Origin: Paraburkholderia sp. BL21I4N1
GTDB taxonomy: Bacteria > Pseudomonadota > Gammaproteobacteria > Burkholderiales > Burkholderiaceae
Length of the DNA stretch: 64,000 bases
NCBI RefSeq assembly: GCF_002973525.1
Contig: NZ_PVEN01000010.1
Coordinates: forward strand, 186,001 to 250,000
Reading direction: 5' to 3'
Every line of letters begins with the position of its first letter. Positions within the stretch are counted from its first letter, which is position 1. Below the pieces are notes generated by a model that saw only the letters and a list, made by a program, of their open reading frames with translations, was not told the DNA's origin and did not search any database. Position numbers and translations under genes: made by a program. Below, piece by piece: positions 43,006-51,952 of this stretch.

Positions 43006-43380
43006 ATGACCACTCCGCATCTATGCCTGCTGATCGTTGCGCTGCTGCCGTTGCCGTGGACGATGCTCGCGAAAGGCAGCAAGCGCTACGACAACCGTGC
43101 GCCGCGGGCGTATCTCGCCGGTCTCGAGGGCTGGCGCGCACGTGCACAAGCCGCCCATCAGAACGCTTGGGAAGCGCTGGCGATGTTCACCGCCGCGATC
43201 GTCGTGGCCGGGCAGACGGGCGGGACGAACCCGTGGGTCAACGCGCTGGCGATTGCGTTTGTCGTCATCCGTGTGTTGCATGGCGTTTTTTATGTCGCGA
43301 ACCTGGCGTCGCTGCGTTCGCTGGCGTGGCTTGCCGGCGTGGCGTGCGTGGTGTCGATGTTCTTTGTGTCGGCGCACTGA
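43006..43380 (+). CDS. MAPEG-family membrane protein
   Basis: 124 residues, four hydrophobic segments. The family pattern is visible in YDNRAPRAYLAGLEGWRARAQAAHQNAWEALAMFTAAIVVAG and in AIAFVVIRVLHGVFYVANLASLRSLAWLAGVACV. MAPEG proteins include microsomal glutathione transferases; the bacterial members are mostly uncharacterised. Start is supported by GAGGAG upstream. Confidence 0.85.
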   Translation: MTTPHLCLLIVALLPLPWTMLAKGSKRYDNRAPRAYLAGLEGWRARAQAAHQNAWEALAMFTAAIVVAGQTGGTNPWVNALAIAFVVIRVLHGVFYVANLASLRSLAWLAGVACVVSMFFVSAH

Positions 43381-43575
43381 GCGTGCACTGAGATCGACCG
43401 GGACGTGCGTTGTTTCGGCGAGGCGGCCTGTGCCGTCACCGAAACGAGGCGGGCAAAGCAGGCCGTTTTATCTATGCGTGGAACGCATTAGTCGAGATTA
43501 AAAATCAATTGGACTCATGTTGCGTTGCGAAATAGTATGGCGAGATTCTCTCCACTTTGCTTCCGCTTACGCGCC

Positions 43576-44907
43576 ATGTCCGTCAAATCCATCATTTCAC
43601 AGCCGGTGCGCCGCGAACGGGGTTCGTTGCCGGCATTGGCCGTGGTCACGTTGCTCACCGGTCTCGGCGCCGGTCTTGGCGGCATGCTGCTCGCATTGCT
43701 GCTGCACGGCATTCAGCATCTCGCCTACGGTTACAGCATCACGCACCTGATTAGCGGCGAAAGTTTTCTGCAGGGCGTGAGTGCGGCGACGCCCGAACGT
43801 CGCGTACTCGTGCTGACGCTGTGCGGACTGGTGGCGGGGCTCGGCTGGTGGGCGCTGTACCGTTTCGGCCGCCCGCTCGTCAGCATCCGCCAAGCTGTCA
43901 AATCCGACGATCCGCAAATGCCGCTGTTGAGCACGAGCGTGCACGCCGTGCTGCAGATCGTCACGGTCGCGCTGGGTTCGCCACTCGGCCGCGAGGTGGC
44001 GCCGCGCGAAATCGGCTCGATGCTGGCCGGCTGGTTGTCGCGGCGCGCGGGATTGTCGGTCGCGCAGAGCCGCATCATGGTGGCGTGCGGCGCGGGCGCC
44101 GGTCTCGCCGCGGTCTATAACGTGCCGCTCGGCGGCGCGGTGTTCGTGCTCGAAGTGCTGCTCGGCACGTTCGGCTGGACGGCGCTGGTGCCGGCAATCG
44201 TGACGTCGGCGGTGGCCGCGCTGGTCGCGCAGGCGGGGCTGGGCAACGAGCATCAGTACCTGGTGCCGTCGCTGACGCTAAGCGCGTCGCTGGTGGTGTG
44301 GTCGGCGGTGTGCGGGCCGATTTTCGGCGCGGCGGCGTGGGGGTTCACCGAGATCACGAAGCGTTCGCGCGCGGCGGCACCGAAGGATTGGCGTCTGCCG
44401 GTGTTGTCGCTGCTGAACTTCGCGATCGTCGGCGTGCTGGCCATGCATTTTCCGCAATTGCTCGGCAACGGCAAAGGGCCGGCGGGCCTCGCGTTCGACG
44501 GTGGCTTGACGATCGGCCTTGCCGCGATGTTGCTGGTGCTGAAGGTCGTGATTACCGTCAGCAGTTTGCGCGCGGGTGCCGAGGGCGGTCTGCTGACGCC
44601 GGGGCTCGCGAATGGCGCCTTGCTCGCGATTGTGCTCGGCGGACTGTGGAGTCTGATCTGGCCGGGGGCTTCGCTGGGCGGCTTCGCGGTGGTCGGCGCG
44701 ACGGCGTTTCTGGCCGCGTCGATGCAGATGCCGATTACGGCTGTCGTGCTGATGTTCGAATTTACCCGCGTGAGCCAGGACTTCCTGATCCCGGTGCTGT
44801 TCGCTGTCGGCGGCGCGTATCTGGCTTTCCAGGCATGCGCGAAGTGGTTGCCGTCGCTGCAATTGGGCTTTGGTTTCAATTGGAGCGCGGGGAGTAAAGC
44901 GCGCTGA
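43576..44907 (+). CDS. ClC-family chloride channel/antiporter
   Basis: 443 residues with ten or more hydrophobic segments. ClC signatures: GSPLGREVAPREIGSM (the GREGP region, with VA in place of the usual Gly, i.e. lacking the external gating-Glu context of GREGP only in part), AVYNVPLGGAVFVLEVLLG, and SLRAGAEGGLLTPGLANGALL. ATG 43576 is chosen; TTG 43525 and ATG 43537 are alternatives and none has a clear ribosome site. It would exchange or conduct chloride; E. coli ClcA aids acid resistance. Confidence 0.87.
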   Translation: MSVKSIISQPVRRERGSLPALAVVTLLTGLGAGLGGMLLALLLHGIQHLAYGYSITHLISGESFLQGVSAATPERRVLVLTLCGLVAGLGWWALYRFGRPLVSIRQAVKSDDPQMPLLSTSVHAVLQIVTVALGSPLGREVAPREIGSMLAGWLSRRAGLSVAQSRIMVACGAGAGLAAVYNVPLGGAVFVLEVLLGTFGWTALVPAIVTSAVAALVAQAGLGNEHQYLVPSLTLSASLVVWSAVCGPIFGAAAWGFTEITKRSRAAAPKDWRLPVLSLLNFAIVGVLAMHFPQLLGNGKGPAGLAFDGGLTIGLAAMLLVLKVVITVSSLRAGAEGGLLTPGLANGALLAIVLGGLWSLIWPGASLGGFAVVGATAFLAASMQMPITAVVLMFEFTRVSQDFLIPVLFAVGGAYLAFQACAKWLPSLQLGFGFNWSAGSKAR

Positions 44908-44978
44908 GCTTTTTTGCCCTTGGTCTATTGCCCTTTCGTACGTCCCTATACTGTCGGCGCGAAGGTCTTGGTGCAGAC

Positions 44979-45017
44979 AAAAAAACCCCCGTAAGACGAT
45001 TAATCTTACGGGGTTTT
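44979..45017. terminator. Bidirectional terminator after the ClC gene
   Basis: AAAAACCCCCGTAAGA pairs with TCTTACGGGGTTTT around CGATTAA (one bulged C). Both the A-run before and the T-run after allow termination in both directions. It separates the ClC gene from the following accessory region. Confidence 0.85.
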
Positions 45018-45135
45018 GCACTTGATTCACGCTCGTGCGGGTACGAGGACAAGGCGGCTGTATTCGTCTCCGCTGCTCATGCAGATTCAGGTGTTGTATT
45101 GACCGGCTGAATCCACAGTCAGCCAGAGCCAGTCA

Positions 45136-45393
45136 TCATTTTTTGACGTCATGAATTGGCGGGGAGTAGGGGCTCAGAACCACGTCAGTGCGCGGCTCTG
45201 GCAGCTTCCTTTCGTACTGACCCGTAGATTCGGTTGACTGTTTCGACGCGGAATAGTCGCTCTTCGCAAAGGGGGAGCGGGAATCCGGATCGGTCGTCGT
45301 ATCTGCGTGGAGCGCCGATACCTTGTTTTGCGCGAAAGTCGTACCCGGAATTGCAATGACAGTCGCAACTATGATCTTTAAAAACATATTCAT
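45136..45393 (-). CDS. Small secreted hypothetical protein
   Basis: 85 residues with a clear signal peptide (MFLKIIVATVIAIPGTTFAQ, cleavage near residue 22). The mature ~63 residues are polar, with TTDPDSRSPFAKSDYSASKQSTESTGQYERKLPEPRTDVVLSPYSPP. No recognised family; possibly related to the short exported proteins common in Burkholderia. Start may be the ATG two codons downstream. It is the first gene of the accessory region. Confidence 0.55.
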   Translation of the reverse strand: MNMFLKIIVATVIAIPGTTFAQNKVSALHADTTTDPDSRSPFAKSDYSASKQSTESTGQYERKLPEPRTDVVLSPYSPPIHDVKK

Positions 45394-45540
45394 GATGTGG
45401 CATCGAGTTAGTTAAGCCGGGCATACGTAGCGCAGGATTTGGTATCGAGGTCAGTTACGGACAAACGCATCTCGAACACCGACACAAAAAGTGCATATGC
45501 ACATAATGAGGTGCGGTAAGTTCCATAAGGTGATGTCTTG

Positions 45541-46356
45541 TCACATAGCCTTGCCCTGAAGACCGAACGCGCGCCGGAGGCTCTTGTCGACCTGGGCGGA
45601 TGGCGCAAAGCGACGTAAAAAGCTAAGCAGCTTCGCGCGTCCGTCCGCTGGCTGCCTGAGATGGCGTGCCCCCTCTATGATCGAGAGGACTTTTTTCGCC
45701 ACTTCACTCGGTGGTGGGGCGCTGTTCACCTGTTGCTGCACCGCATCGATGCTGCTCGCCAACGCGGCAGCATAGTCCACGATGACGGCCTGTGTTCGCG
45801 TTGCATTCGTATCAAGCTTCGTTCGCGTGAAGCTCGGCTCGACGAGCACGACACGCACGCCTAATGCGCGAACCTCATGGTCCAGCGACTCCGAGAGCCC
45901 CTCGAGCGCGTGCTTGCTGCTGGCATACAGCCCCATGAAAGGGGCCGGCAGAAAGCCAAGAACTGAACTGATGTTGACGACGATTCCGCTGCGATTGTGT
46001 CGCATGGAGGGCAGCACGGCTCGCACCACTCGCAGGACACCGAAGACATTGACGTCGAACAGGGCTTTGGCTTCGGCATCGCTGGTGGCCTCCACCGGGC
46101 CGACCAGGGAGACACCAGCATTGTTGATGAGGATATCGATGCGACCAGCTTTCGTGAGCACGAGGTTCACCGCCGACGTCACCGACTCCTCGCTCTGCAC
46201 ATCCATCTGGACGTACTCGATGCCAGGCGCCGCAACTGCGGTATCCGGTCTGCGCACGCCGCCGAAGACGCGATACCCCGCATCTGCCAGCGTTCGCGCG
46301 GTCGCATCCCCGATGCCGGAGGACGCGCCGGTGATCAAAACAACTTTCCTTGTCAT
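45541..46356 (-). CDS. SDR-family oxidoreductase (first of pair)
   Basis: 271 residues, classical short-chain dehydrogenase: TGASSGIG nucleotide motif, NNAGVS, Ser in NISSVLGFLP, catalytic YASSK, then PSFTRTKLD. C-terminal extension contains EVAKKVLSIIEGARHLRQPADGRAKLLSFLRRFAP, common in SDRs acting on small hydroxy/keto substrates or retinol-like. The substrate is unknown. It is 27 bases downstream of the second SDR and may share its promoter. Confidence 0.87.
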   Translation of the reverse strand: MTRKVVLITGASSGIGDATARTLADAGYRVFGGVRRPDTAVAAPGIEYVQMDVQSEESVTSAVNLVLTKAGRIDILINNAGVSLVGPVEATSDAEAKALFDVNVFGVLRVVRAVLPSMRHNRSGIVVNISSVLGFLPAPFMGLYASSKHALEGLSESLDHEVRALGVRVVLVEPSFTRTKLDTNATRTQAVIVDYAAALASSIDAVQQQVNSAPPPSEVAKKVLSIIEGARHLRQPADGRAKLLSFLRRFAPSAQVDKSLRRAFGLQGKAM

Positions 46357-46383
46357 GGAAATACTCCTGCCTTAAGTCGAGCG

Positions 46384-47124
46384 TCAGGAAATGGAATGAA
46401 CGAGCTGCGCCATGTGAGCCTGGATACCGTCGGGATCATTCCTGAATGCCTTTGCCGTTGTTTGCGAGAGTTCACCCGGAAAGACTTCATCCAGTCCCTC
46501 AGCGAGGGCGTCCAGCGCTCCGGCAGCAACCTGCTGGGGCGTCAGTTTCGGTTCCGGCAACGCAGCGCCCATAGCCGTGTCCGTTTGTGCCGGCAAGACG
46601 GCGAGTACCTGAACGCCACGTGACTTCAGTTCGGCCCGCAGGGTGCGGGTGAGATGCAATGCCGCCGCTTTCGACGCCGAGTACGTTCCCGCGACAGGCA
46701 GCGTGATATGCGAAAGAACCGAAAGAATGTTGACGATAGCGCCGCCTGCGCGGAATGCCGGTGTGTTGCGCAACGCTTGAGAAAGTGCGAGAACGCCGAA
46801 GTAGTTCACTTCCATCTCTGCGCGCGCGCCAGAAGTATCGCTGGCAGAAAGCGCGCCGCTAAAGGCAGCCGTTCCTGCGTTGTTGATCAGCAGATTAATG
46901 TCGGGAGTGGTGCTGGCGACGCTCGCGATCTGGTCGGGACGGGCGAGATCCAGTTCCACCGCGACCAGACGATCAGATGCGGCAAGCAGGTCCTGCACGG
47001 ACGTCGGGTTGCGCACGCCGAGATAGATCTTCGCCGCGCCACGATCAAGCAACGCTTTGACGAAAGCACGACCGATACCGCCGTTAGCGCCGGTCAACAG
47101 TACTACGGAACCTTCGATGTTCAT
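46384..47124 (-). CDS. SDR-family oxidoreductase (second of pair)
   Basis: 246 residues from ATG 47124 (GGAGA site). Motifs: LLTGANGGIG, INNAGTAAFSG, Ser in NILSVLSHITLPVAGTYSASKAAA (catalytic YSASK), ending with a Pro-Gln rich helix. It is closely similar in size and layout to the other SDR but only moderately similar in sequence. It stands divergent from a TetR gene and is probably repressed by it. Confidence 0.87.
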   Translation of the reverse strand: MNIEGSVVLLTGANGGIGRAFVKALLDRGAAKIYLGVRNPTSVQDLLAASDRLVAVELDLARPDQIASVASTTPDINLLINNAGTAAFSGALSASDTSGARAEMEVNYFGVLALSQALRNTPAFRAGGAIVNILSVLSHITLPVAGTYSASKAAALHLTRTLRAELKSRGVQVLAVLPAQTDTAMGAALPEPKLTPQQVAAGALDALAEGLDEVFPGELSQTTAKAFRNDPDGIQAHMAQLVHSIS

Positions 47125-47170
47125 GTTTATCTCCAGGTGGGATTTCAGGTCAGACGCTAGCGCCTGATTA

Positions 47171-47188
47171 TCATTGCGACTGCAATGA
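47171..47188. promoter_or_regulatory. Candidate TetR operator for the SDR pair
   Basis: TCATTGCGACTGCAATGA has perfect 7-bp arms. It is 47 bases upstream of the SDR start and shares GCAATGA with the site next to tetR. Confidence 0.6.
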
Positions 47189-47362
47189 ATACAATGATTG
47201 CGTGTATAATTAATAAAGTCAAGCGATTTCCCCACGTGGTGTTTCGTCTGCAGGAGCGCCCTGCCTCGGGCGGCTCTCGTGATAACGGCGCTTGATGCTT
47301 AACGCGAGTGCCAATCCTCGTTTAGAGGGGCGCTTTTCCTATGCCAACAAGGCGTAAAATTG

Positions 47363-47376
47363 TGATTGCAATGATT
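47363..47376. promoter_or_regulatory. Second candidate operator near the TetR gene
   Basis: GTGATTGCAATGAT contains ATTGCAAT and the shared GCAATGA half-site; it lies about 55 bases upstream of the TetR start. The match to the first operator is partial. Confidence 0.4.
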
Positions 47377-47429
47377 AGACGTGGCTGGGCCGCCGTGGGC
47401 CATGAAGGCCACGTGCTCTGGAGAACAGA

Positions 47430-48068
47430 ATGAAGGTCACCAAGGCTCGGGCAACCGAGAACCGTGAAGCGATCGAGAAGGCCGCAGCTGCTCTGATTCG
47501 GGAGTGCGGCTTTGATCAAATAAGTGTTGCCGAGGTCGCGGCGGCGGCGGGGCTGACACACGGCGCGCTGTATAGCCACTACCGGTCCAAAGAAGCACTG
47601 ACCAAGGCGGCTACGAGCCGCGCCTTCGAAGATACGCTGAGTGAGTTTGCCGGGCTCTCCACGGCGGAGTTTGTTCACCGCTATCTGTCCGCTGCTCATC
47701 GGGACCACCCCGAAGTCGGCTGTCCCAACGCGGCACTTGTAACCGAGGTATGGCGGCAGGCTGCAGGCACGCGCGAAGCCTTTCGTGACGGCATCCAGCG
47801 CTATGTCGAGTTGATTGCTCAAACGCTGGAGACGGAGACGGGTGGCAAGCCCCAATCCAAGGCGGTAGCGGTGACCATGCTAGCCACGATGGTGGGTGCA
47901 GTCGCGCTGTCGCGGGCAATCCGGGACACTGATCATGCTTGTGCGAATGAAATCCTGAGGGACGTCAGCGCGCAACTCGCACGTTTCACAACGACGGACG
48001 AGCGCCTCCCGGACGACGACTCGCCTCACGCCCGTACTGCATGCGCCGACTCAAGTGAGCCCGGGTGA
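47430..48068 (+). CDS. TetR-family regulator of the SDR pair
   Basis: 212 residues with an N-terminal HTH (REAIEKAAAALIRECGFDQISVAEVAAAAGLTHGALYSHYRSKEALTKAA) and a C-terminal ligand domain ending in a polar tail. It resembles regulators of the AcrR/BetI type such as those next to short-chain dehydrogenases. Divergent from the second SDR, with shared inverted repeats in between. Ligand unknown. Confidence 0.87.
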   Translation: MKVTKARATENREAIEKAAAALIRECGFDQISVAEVAAAAGLTHGALYSHYRSKEALTKAATSRAFEDTLSEFAGLSTAEFVHRYLSAAHRDHPEVGCPNAALVTEVWRQAAGTREAFRDGIQRYVELIAQTLETETGGKPQSKAVAVTMLATMVGAVALSRAIRDTDHACANEILRDVSAQLARFTTTDERLPDDDSPHARTACADSSEPG

Positions 48069-48546
48069 CCGATAGCGCGTCGCATGGGCGGGGGCCACGG
48101 AAGTGTCGGGCAAATGAAGAGCGGTGCGAGTCGCGCATGATCCGGGCGACATCACCGGGGAAATCGATCCGGGCAGAGTCAGGCGATCATTGGGGATTTC
48201 TTCAAGCCTGGGCGGCCCGGCTTCGAGTGGGCTTCCCCGTTCATTTATCGAAACCGTGAGTGCCACCATACCTGTCTGGGTGATGTTGTCGGGCGGCTGC
48301 TTTCGATGAGAGAACGACTAAATGAGACCATCTTGGTGACTGCAGCGTGAACAGTGATGAAATGTCGAGCTGCGCCGCAGCCAGTGGCAATGCGCAGGCG
48401 ACCAGAACCGGTGTGGGTATCCTGCTGGACGCCCCAGATCGCGAACCGGAGACCTCGCAAACTCTATTGGAGGACGGTTGCGTCTGAGGGGCCTTTACCA
48501 ATATCCCGCGTGCGCGATCCTGCGAGACTCGTTTGTGGTGCGCAAC
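48069..48546. other. Intergenic region between TetR and the outer-membrane factor gene
   Basis: 478 bases in which I see no supported gene, hairpin terminator or operator. The genes on both sides end into this region (convergent). Confidence 0.4.
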
Positions 48547-50049
48547 TTATGCGCCGTCCGATGCTGCATTCTTCCCTGCGGAGCGCGCAGATGACGACTG
48601 CTGCGGTTGAAGTGAATCTGGATTCCATCCACCGCCGAGCGCCTTGAACGTCGCGATCGCCGCACGAGCCGTTTCCGTTTGCGCCTGCGCTCTTGCGTCA
48701 GAAGCCTGCAGCAGGGTCTCGTCCGCGTGGAGTACATCGATGAAGCTTGCAGCACCGCCGCGGTAAGCGGCCATCGAGGAGTCCCTCGCCTTGGACAATG
48801 ACGATTCCGCGTGCGAAAGAGTGGTGGCCTGTAACTCGCGGTTCACCAACGACGAGAGCGAGCTTTCAACATCCTCGGTGGCGCGAAGTACGGCCTGGCG
48901 GTAGCCTGCGAGCGCCTGCGCGTCGGCGCCTTTTGCCTCGTTGACGTCGGCGTTGATCCGGGCGAAGTCGAACAGGCGCCAGCGTAATCCGACGAGGCCT
49001 GCCATCTGGCTGGCGCCGCCCGTGAAAAGCGTTCCGGCGCCGGCTGCGGTTGCGCTGCCAAGGAAAGCGTTCAGCGAGACCGTCGGATAGTATTCGCTCA
49101 TTGCCGCGCCAATTCGGGCGTTGGACGCCGCGAGATGACGTTCAGCGGCGATCAGATCCGGGCGCCGTTGTAGCAGGTCTGCCGGCGTGCCCATATCCGC
49201 GATGGGTGGCGCTGCGGGGATGGGCGCGGACGTGAGCAGTTCTGCCCGGTGCGTCCCCGGCGGCGAGCCCAGCATGACATCAAGCGCGTTCAACGCCGCA
49301 TCCAGGCCCGCATTGAGGACGGGTACCGTTGCCCGGACCTGGTCGAGAGTGCCTTGCGCCTGCTGAACCTGATAGTCGGCGGCCGCGCCCTTCGAGTAAA
49401 GGAGCTGCACGTCAGCGAGCAGTTCTTCCTGTGTCTTCACCTGCCGATTCGCGATATCCAGGCGGGTCTGAAGGCCCCGTACGGTGACGTAGATGTCCGC
49501 TGTCTGGGCTGCGACGGCCAGTCGGGTGGCGACGGCCGCCGCCCGGGTGGCTGAATAATCGGCGAGCGCGGCTTCACGCTGCCTGCGCAGACCACCAAAA
49601 ATGTCTATTTCCCAACCGGCTTCCAGATTGGTTTCGTACTCGCTTCCCCAGCGCTTGTAATCTGGCGTCGCATTGAGCAACTGGCCCACCGGCGTATCGA
49701 TCGACTGGTAGGCTCGGGCCGCCGAGGCTGATGCTGTCGCCGAGGGAAGCAGTGCCGCAGTAGCGGTGCCAACGCTCGCGCGCGCCTGGTCAATCCGCGC
49801 GACGGCTTGGGCGAGGTCCAGGTTCTGAGCCAGGGCTAGGGAAACGTAGCGGGTGAGGAGAGGATCATCGAAGCCCTCCCACCAGGCTGAAAGATCCGCC
49901 GGGGAAACGGCAGCGGCCTTTGCCGAAGGCCGCTGCGTCATATAGCTCTGCGCAAGTGGTGCATCCGGCCGGTGGTAGTCGGGACCGACGGTGCAGGCGG
50001 AAAGGACAGCGGCGCTGATCAGCAGAAGAATGGGGCGATACGAACGCAT
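48547..50049 (-). CDS. RND efflux outer-membrane factor (NodT/OprM family)
   Basis: 500 residues; lipoprotein signal (lipobox LSAC, about residue 19, ISAAVLSACTVGPDYHRP). Family motifs: ADLSAWWEGFDDPLLTRYVSLALAQNLDLAQAVARIDQARA, SIGTATAALLPS-like segment, GTPADLLQRRPDLIAAERHLAASNARIGAAMSEYYPTVSL and a long C-terminal helical half. It forms the outer-membrane channel. It faces away from the TetR gene and is separated from the pump genes by it; the shared operator core suggests that all are coregulated. Confidence 0.92.
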   Translation of the reverse strand: MRSYRPILLLISAAVLSACTVGPDYHRPDAPLAQSYMTQRPSAKAAAVSPADLSAWWEGFDDPLLTRYVSLALAQNLDLAQAVARIDQARASVGTATAALLPSATASASAARAYQSIDTPVGQLLNATPDYKRWGSEYETNLEAGWEIDIFGGLRRQREAALADYSATRAAAVATRLAVAAQTADIYVTVRGLQTRLDIANRQVKTQEELLADVQLLYSKGAAADYQVQQAQGTLDQVRATVPVLNAGLDAALNALDVMLGSPPGTHRAELLTSAPIPAAPPIADMGTPADLLQRRPDLIAAERHLAASNARIGAAMSEYYPTVSLNAFLGSATAAGAGTLFTGGASQMAGLVGLRWRLFDFARINADVNEAKGADAQALAGYRQAVLRATEDVESSLSSLVNRELQATTLSHAESSLSKARDSSMAAYRGGAASFIDVLHADETLLQASDARAQAQTETARAAIATFKALGGGWNPDSLQPQQSSSARSAGKNAASDGA

Positions 50050-50073
50050 GATCGTCTCGGGAAGTGATGAAGT

Positions 50074-50099
50074 TGTGACTAATATACAATATGGTCACA
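50074..50099. promoter_or_regulatory. Candidate TetR operator, outer-membrane-factor side
   Basis: TGTGAC and GTCACA are perfect 6-bp arms 14 bases apart, 25 bases upstream of the outer-membrane-factor start and 38 bases upstream of the TetR start. It shares TGTGACTA with the operator at 50763. Confidence 0.65.
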
Positions 50100-50136
50100 G
50101 GTTGTCAATCACTCTCTGAGCGGCTAAGCTTTAGTC

Positions 50137-50754
50137 ATGAACACGTCCCTCACATCCGCCCCCCCGTCCCGTGGCCCGTCGGAGCATGAAGTTCGCGCGC
50201 AAATCGTTGAGGCAGCGACGGAGTACTTCACCCGATACGGCTACGAAAAGACAACTGTCTCCGACCTTGCAAAGCAGATCGGTTTTTCCAAAGCCTATAT
50301 CTACAAGTTTTTTGACTCGAAACAGGCCATAGGCGAGGTGATCTGTGCGAATCGCCTCGCTGCCATCATCGCGGCCGTCACCGAGGCCGTAGACGACGTT
50401 CACAGCGCAACCGAGAAATTTCGCCGTATGTTCAAGGCGTTACTCGCGTCCGGACGTGAACTCTTCTTCCAGGACCGCAAACTTTACGATATTGCCGCCG
50501 TTGCTGCGGCTTCGCCCTGGCCTTCCACTCGTGGTTATGAGGAACAGATCCGGCGGCTTCTGACCGATATTGTGGTGCTGGGCCGGGAGGCTGGCGAATT
50601 TGAGCGCAAGACGCCCTTGGATGAGGCGGTGAACGCGATCTTCCTGGTGATGAAGCCCTACTTCAATCCCCTGCTGCTTCAGCACAACCTCGATTCGGCA
50701 GATGAAGCAACGACCCAGCTTGCTAGCCTGGTGCTCAGGAGCCTTTCCCCATAA
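50137..50754 (+). CDS. TetR-family regulator of the RND pump
   Basis: 205 residues. HTH: ATEYFTRYGYEKTTVSDLAKQIGFSKAYIYKFFDSKQAIGEVI. The rest is a helical ligand domain (VDDVHSATEKFRRMFKALLASGRELFFQDRKLYDIAAVAAASPWPSTRGYEEQIRRLLTDIVVL). It is between the outer-membrane factor gene and the adaptor/pump genes, with matching palindromes on both sides (50074-50099 and 50763-50786). Most likely a drug-responsive repressor. Confidence 0.9.
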   Translation: MNTSLTSAPPSRGPSEHEVRAQIVEAATEYFTRYGYEKTTVSDLAKQIGFSKAYIYKFFDSKQAIGEVICANRLAAIIAAVTEAVDDVHSATEKFRRMFKALLASGRELFFQDRKLYDIAAVAAASPWPSTRGYEEQIRRLLTDIVVLGREAGEFERKTPLDEAVNAIFLVMKPYFNPLLLQHNLDSADEATTQLASLVLRSLSP

Positions 50755-50762
50755 TTTCATTT

Positions 50763-50786
50763 GTGACTATTGACTGATTTAGTCAC
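50763..50786. promoter_or_regulatory. Candidate TetR operator, pump side
   Basis: GTGACTA and TAGTCAC are perfect 7-bp arms 10 bases apart; a nested TGACT-GATTT-AGTCA lies inside. It is 45 bases upstream of the adaptor gene and shares the TTGTGACTA core with the 50074 site, but arm spacing differs. Confidence 0.6.
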
Positions 50787-50830
50787 TGGTATCAGAATGA
50801 GGCCTCCAACTAGTCGCAAGGAGTGACCTC

Positions 50831-51952
50831 ATGTTCCGGCATCGTTCTTTCGTTTTTACACTGAGCCTGGCATCGCTTGCCCTTGCGGCATGCAGTGACC
50901 CGCATGTCCCCGACCCGCGTACCGAGGCTCCGATCGTGCGCACAAGCGCAGTCCAGCGCGCACCGGGAGAGAGTCGCTCGTTCACGGGCGTGGTGGGTGC
51001 CCGGGTTGAGAGCGATCTTGGTTTCCGGGTTCAGGGAAAAGTCATCGAGCGTCTGGTTAATGCGGGGCAGACGGTCAAGCGCGGCCAGCCTCTGATTCGC
51101 ATCGATCCGATTGATCTGGGCTTGCAGGCCAGATCGCAGCAGCAACTGGTTGACGCTGCGCAGGCCAGGGCCACGCAGACGGCTGACGACGAAGTGCGGT
51201 ACCGCGACCTCGTGGCAGCCGGCGCGGTTTCGGCATCGACCTATGAGCAGCTCAAGGCGGCCGCCGACTCCGCGAAAGCGCAACTCGTCGCTGCCAGGGC
51301 GCAGGCCGATCTCGCCAACAATGCCTCCGGGTATGCCGTTCTCGTGGCCGACGCCGACGGCGTGGTTATGGAGACGCTTGCAGAGCCGGGGCAGGTCGTC
51401 ATTGCGGGGCAGGTCGTCGTGCGTCTCGCGCACGCGGGGCCGCGTGAGGCGGTGGTCCAGCTTCCTGAAACACTGCGCCCCGCTCCGGGCTCGATTGCGC
51501 AGGCATCGCTCTACGGCGCGAACGGGACGCGTGTGCCCGCCTCGTTGCGGCAACTCTCGGACTCGGCCGATCGCCTGACCCGTACGTACGAAGCCCGGTA
51601 CGTTCTGGGCGGCGCACTTGCCGACGCCCCACTGGGTGCCACCGTGACGGTCAACCTTGCTGGCAACGGTGGGCAGCGTGACACCGCTCTGGAGGTGCCG
51701 GTGGGTGCATTGTTCGACCCGGGAACCGGCACCGGTGTCTGGACAATTGAAGGCTCTCCGGTTCACGTGTCCTGGCACAAGGTTCGGGTGGTGGCGCTCA
51801 GCAACGAGACGGCGACCGTTACCGGCGACCTTCATGAGGGCGAGCGGGTTGTAGCGCTTGGCGCCCAGCTGATTCATGACGGCGAAAAGGTTCGCCTCGC
51901 CGACGACGGCACGGCGATGGCTTCGGTCAAACGGGACGGAGAGACGCAATGA
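50831..51952 (+). CDS. RND efflux periplasmic adaptor (MFP)
   Basis: 373 residues. Lipoprotein-type signal (ALAACSDP, Cys about residue 20). Motifs: RSFTGVVGARVESDLGFRVQGKVIERLVNAGQTVKRGQPLIRIDPIDL (lipoyl/barrel-sandwich), a helical hairpin (RSQQQLVDAAQARATQ...AAADSAKAQLVAARAQADL) and the second half of the lipoyl domain VLVADADGVVMETLAEPGQVV. It links the outer-membrane factor and the pump. It overlaps the pump gene by four bases (ATGA). Confidence 0.92.
   Translation: MFRHRSFVFTLSLASLALAACSDPHVPDPRTEAPIVRTSAVQRAPGESRSFTGVVGARVESDLGFRVQGKVIERLVNAGQTVKRGQPLIRIDPIDLGLQARSQQQLVDAAQARATQTADDEVRYRDLVAAGAVSASTYEQLKAAADSAKAQLVAARAQADLANNASGYAVLVADADGVVMETLAEPGQVVIAGQVVVRLAHAGPREAVVQLPETLRPAPGSIAQASLYGANGTRVPASLRQLSDSADRLTRTYEARYVLGGALADAPLGATVTVNLAGNGGQRDTALEVPVGALFDPGTGTGVWTIEGSPVHVSWHKVRVVALSNETATVTGDLHEGERVVALGAQLIHDGEKVRLADDGTAMASVKRDGETQ

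Larger units (their letters stand above)
47125..47429. other. Divergent control region between SDR pair and TetR gene
   Basis: 305 bases, AT-rich near 47150-47220. It contains the inverted repeat TCATTGC-GACT-GCAATGA (47171-47188), an ATACA...TGTAT repeat just after it (47189-47207), and TGATTGCAATGA (47363-47374) next to the TetR gene. No additional gene seen. Confidence 0.5.
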
